From positions 1 through 7,313 of the forward strand of contig JAEYOM010000048.1 in NCBI GenBank assembly GCA_023411715.1: 7,313 nt of DNA. The letters are read 5' to 3'. Positions 5,777 to 7,313 of the stretch are shown one piece after another. The DNA is from Bacillota bacterium (GTDB lineage: Bacteria; Bacillota; Clostridia; Acetivibrionales; DTU013). Numbering within the stretch: the first letter of the stretch is position 1; every line of letters begins with the position of its first letter. The notes below the pieces were generated by a model. The model had not been told where the DNA came from. It saw only the letters and a list, made by a program, of their open reading frames with translations, and did no database searches. Both the position numbers and the translations under genes were made by a program.

Positions 5777-7313
5777 GTGTTTCGAGCTTTCTGACTGAAG
5801 CATTGAACTGGGCGAAGCAGGACGAAAACATACGGTGCATGGTGCTTGTAGGATCACAGGCCAGAGGTACGGCGAGAGCAGATTCGGATGTCGATCTCGT
5901 GGTGATGGCGGATGATCCTCAGGTGCTTATAAGGGATCATACATTTGCAGGCAGGTTTGGCAGGATAGATAAGATGGAAACCGAGGACTGGGGCAAAGTG
6001 ACTTCCGTAAGGGTATTTTATAAAGACGGGCTCGAGGTGGAGTTCGGCTTTACAGATCCCTCCTGGTGTTCTGTGCCTCTCGATACAGGTACGCTCAGGA
6101 CGCTGACAGACGGTTACAGGGTAATGGTAGACAAGGAAAATTATTTTTCGAATATTGATATCAAAAGCAGGCAAAGTGCCGGGAGAAAAAGCGGGGGCGC
6201 GCCAAAACCGGCGGGCAGAAGGGAAAAATCGACGGAAAGCAGTCCGGAGACGGCAACCCAAAAGGCAGCAACCCGCAGTACGCCGGACCAAAAGGCGGCG
6301 GCCCGCAGGACGACGGACCAAAAGTCGGCAGTCAACAAGCCGCTGGCCCATAAGTCGGCGGTCCATAAACCGGTGGACCAAAAGGCAGCAACCCGCAGTA
6401 CGGCGGACCAAAAGGCAGCAACCCGCAGTACGGCGGCCCAAAAGGCGGCAGCCCAAAAGGCGGCGGCCCAAAAGTCGGCGGCCCGCAAGTCGGCAACCCA
6501 AAATACGGTGGCCCGTAGTACGATCGCCTGCAGAAGCGAAAAAGAAATGATGGAGCTGATCCTTGATACGGCCAGGAACGACGAGCGCATAAGGGCGGTC
6601 GTGATGAACGGCTCGAGAACTGATCCCGATACGCCGAAGGACCAGTATCAGGATTATGATATCGTATATGTGGTCAGGGATCTGAAACCATTCAAAAAAG
6701 ATCACAACTGGATAGATATCTTTGGGGAAAGGATTATCCTGCAGATGCCGGAGGCAATGGATCTGCTCCCTCCATGCAACGATGGCAGCTTCAACTACCT
6801 GATGCTGTTCACCGACGGAAACAGGATCGACCTGACTTTAATCCCGGTCAATAAAACAGGCGAACTGCTCGGAAAGGACAGCCTTACAGTTAATCTGCTG
6901 GATAAGGACGGCATACTGCCGCCTGTCGGAGAGCCGAACAACAGCAGTTATCACATCAAGCCGCCGACAGAAAAGCTATATTCAGATTGCTGCAATGAGT
7001 TCTGGTGGGTGCTGCAGAACGTCGCAAAGGGCATTTGCCGGGATGAACTGCCTTATGCCATGAGGATGTTAGAGTATGCCAGAGACATGCTGGATCATAT
7101 GGTCTGCTGGCATATAGGCGGTTTGAACGGCTATAAAGTGTCGGCAGGCAAATGCGGCAAGTATTTTAAAAGATATCTGTCCGAACGCCAATATAAAATG
7201 TATGCTGAAACTTATTCCGATGCTAAATACAGTAAGCTGTGGAAAGCTGTTTTCTCCATGTGCGGACTATTCAGGGAAACGGCGAAGGATGTGGCGGACC
7301 AGTCGGGGTTTGT
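5773..7313 (+). CDS. Fusion: nucleotidyltransferase domain, pentapeptide-repeat linker, ANT(6)/AadK-like domain (3' end cut by the window)
   Basis: I translated this frame base by base and found no stop from ATG 5773 to the window edge (513 full codons). Residues 1-130 form a nucleotidyltransferase domain with VLVGSQARGTARADSDVDL (24-42): Gly27-Ser28, Asp39 and Asp41 bind metal, and Glu90 in LEVEF is the likely third carboxylate. Residues 160-254 are basic pentapeptide repeats. From Arg254 the sequence RSEKEMMELILDTA matches the start of aminoglycoside 6-adenylyltransferases (AadK/AadE), followed by NGSR (279-282), QDYDIVY (293-299, Asp294 and Asp296), DGNRIDLTLIP (348-358, Asp353) and CCNEFWW (406-412). 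Known members adenylylate streptomycin at O6. Compared with AadK, roughly 25 C-terminal residues should lie beyond the window. The gene overlaps the methyltransferase stop. Streptomycin resistance is likely but unproven; the substrate of the first domain is unknown. Confidence 0.9.
   Translation, partial: MSVSSFLTEALNWAKQDENIRCMVLVGSQARGTARADSDVDLVVMADDPQVLIRDHTFAGRFGRIDKMETEDWGKVTSVRVFYKDGLEVEFGFTDPSWCSVPLDTGTLRTLTDGYRVMVDKENYFSNIDIKSRQSAGRKSGGAPKPAGRREKSTESSPETATQKAATRSTPDQKAAARRTTDQKSAVNKPLAHKSAVHKPVDQKAATRSTADQKAATRSTAAQKAAAQKAAAQKSAARKSATQNTVARSTIACRSEKEMMELILDTARNDERIRAVVMNGSRTDPDTPKDQYQDYDIVYVVRDLKPFKKDHNWIDIFGERIILQMPEAMDLLPPCNDGSFNYLMLFTDGNRIDLTLIPVNKTGELLGKDSLTVNLLDKDGILPPVGEPNNSSYHIKPPTEKLYSDCCNEFWWVLQNVAKGICRDELPYAMRMLEYARDMLDHMVCWHIGGLNGYKVSAGKCGKYFKRYLSERQYKMYAETYSDAKYSKLWKAVFSMCGLFRETAKDVADQSGF
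6250..6534 (+). repeat. Nineteen 15-bp units encoding a basic pentapeptide linker
   Basis: The array divides into 15-bp units from 6250 with consensus near xCGGCGGCCCAAAAG, encoding (A/S/T)-A-(A/T/D)-(Q/R/H)-(K/S). Clear units include AAAQK twice in a row (6445-6474), AATRS three times (6265, 6385, 6415) and TADQK (6400). A 30-bp supra-unit (AATRS plus T-x-D/A-Q-K) recurs at 6265, 6385 and 6415. Units around 6325-6384 are most diverged (SAVNK, PLAHK, SAVHK, PVDQK), while 6385-6474 is the most regular, suggesting recent expansion there. Because 15 is divisible by three, other frames on both strands also stay open; the + frame joining the two enzyme domains is the coding one. Confidence 0.93.

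Noticed and set aside
6141..6590. Minus-strand ORF rich in Ala/Trp/Phe and + strand ORF 6155-6550 rich in Arg/Lys
   Set aside because: Both are low-complexity readings of the same 15-bp repeat in other frames, with no flanking domain and no ribosome binding site.
5854..6705. Long minus-strand ORF (283 aa) across the nucleotidyltransferase region
   Set aside because: It is the antisense shadow of the fusion gene. Its Arg/Leu-rich repeats arise from the 15-bp array being open in several frames, while the + frame carries recognisable catalytic motifs on both sides.

Overview
The window looks like an accessory stretch of a Bacillota (probably Clostridia) chromosome. Pointers are AGGAGG-type Shine-Dalgarno sites, sigma-A-type promoters, a TTG start, a short lipobox lipoprotein, moderate GC by eye, and small families common in clostridia (GNAT acetyltransferases, a DUF1801/YdhG-like protein, an ANT(6)/AadK-type nucleotidyltransferase). 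Taxonomy is inferred from style, not from a marker gene. All supported genes are on the + strand. No rRNA, tRNA, transposase, integrase or CRISPR array was seen.

Left part (1-1800): a small unrecognised ORF is followed at once by four contiguous 36-bp direct repeats (224-367). Each repeat is 12 codons long and carries a Shine-Dalgarno-like GGGAG plus ATG. A repeat-encoded frame runs through them and ends in an ATGA overlap with the start of a predicted lipoprotein (382-1398). Then comes a small secreted peptide with a CX4CX4C motif (1526-1798).

Middle part (1824-3928): a near-consensus promoter (TTGACT, 17 nt, TATAAT) precedes a tight run of a RimJ/RimL-type acetyltransferase, a DUF1801 (frataxin-like superfamily) protein, a second acetyltransferase, and a polytopic membrane protein that appears to have lost its N-terminus. 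Next are a tautomerase with two 4-OT-like halves (3988-4392) and a five-helix membrane protein (4414-4929).

Right part (4977-7313): an extended -10 promoter is followed by a perfect 10-bp hairpin in the leader, then a class I SAM methyltransferase whose stop overlaps the next start (ATGA). That next gene is the most unusual object here. It is one uninterrupted frame of at least 513 codons, open to the window edge, joining an N-terminal nucleotidyltransferase domain, a basic linker of about 19 pentapeptide repeats (15 bp each, 6250-6534), and an aminoglycoside 6-adenylyltransferase-like domain. The last domain has lost its own start Met. Both nucleotidyltransferase active sites look intact.

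The overall theme is small-molecule modification (acetylation, methylation, nucleotidylation), plausibly drug or toxin resistance. Only the ANT(6)-like domain ties to a named substrate class (streptomycin-type aminoglycosides).
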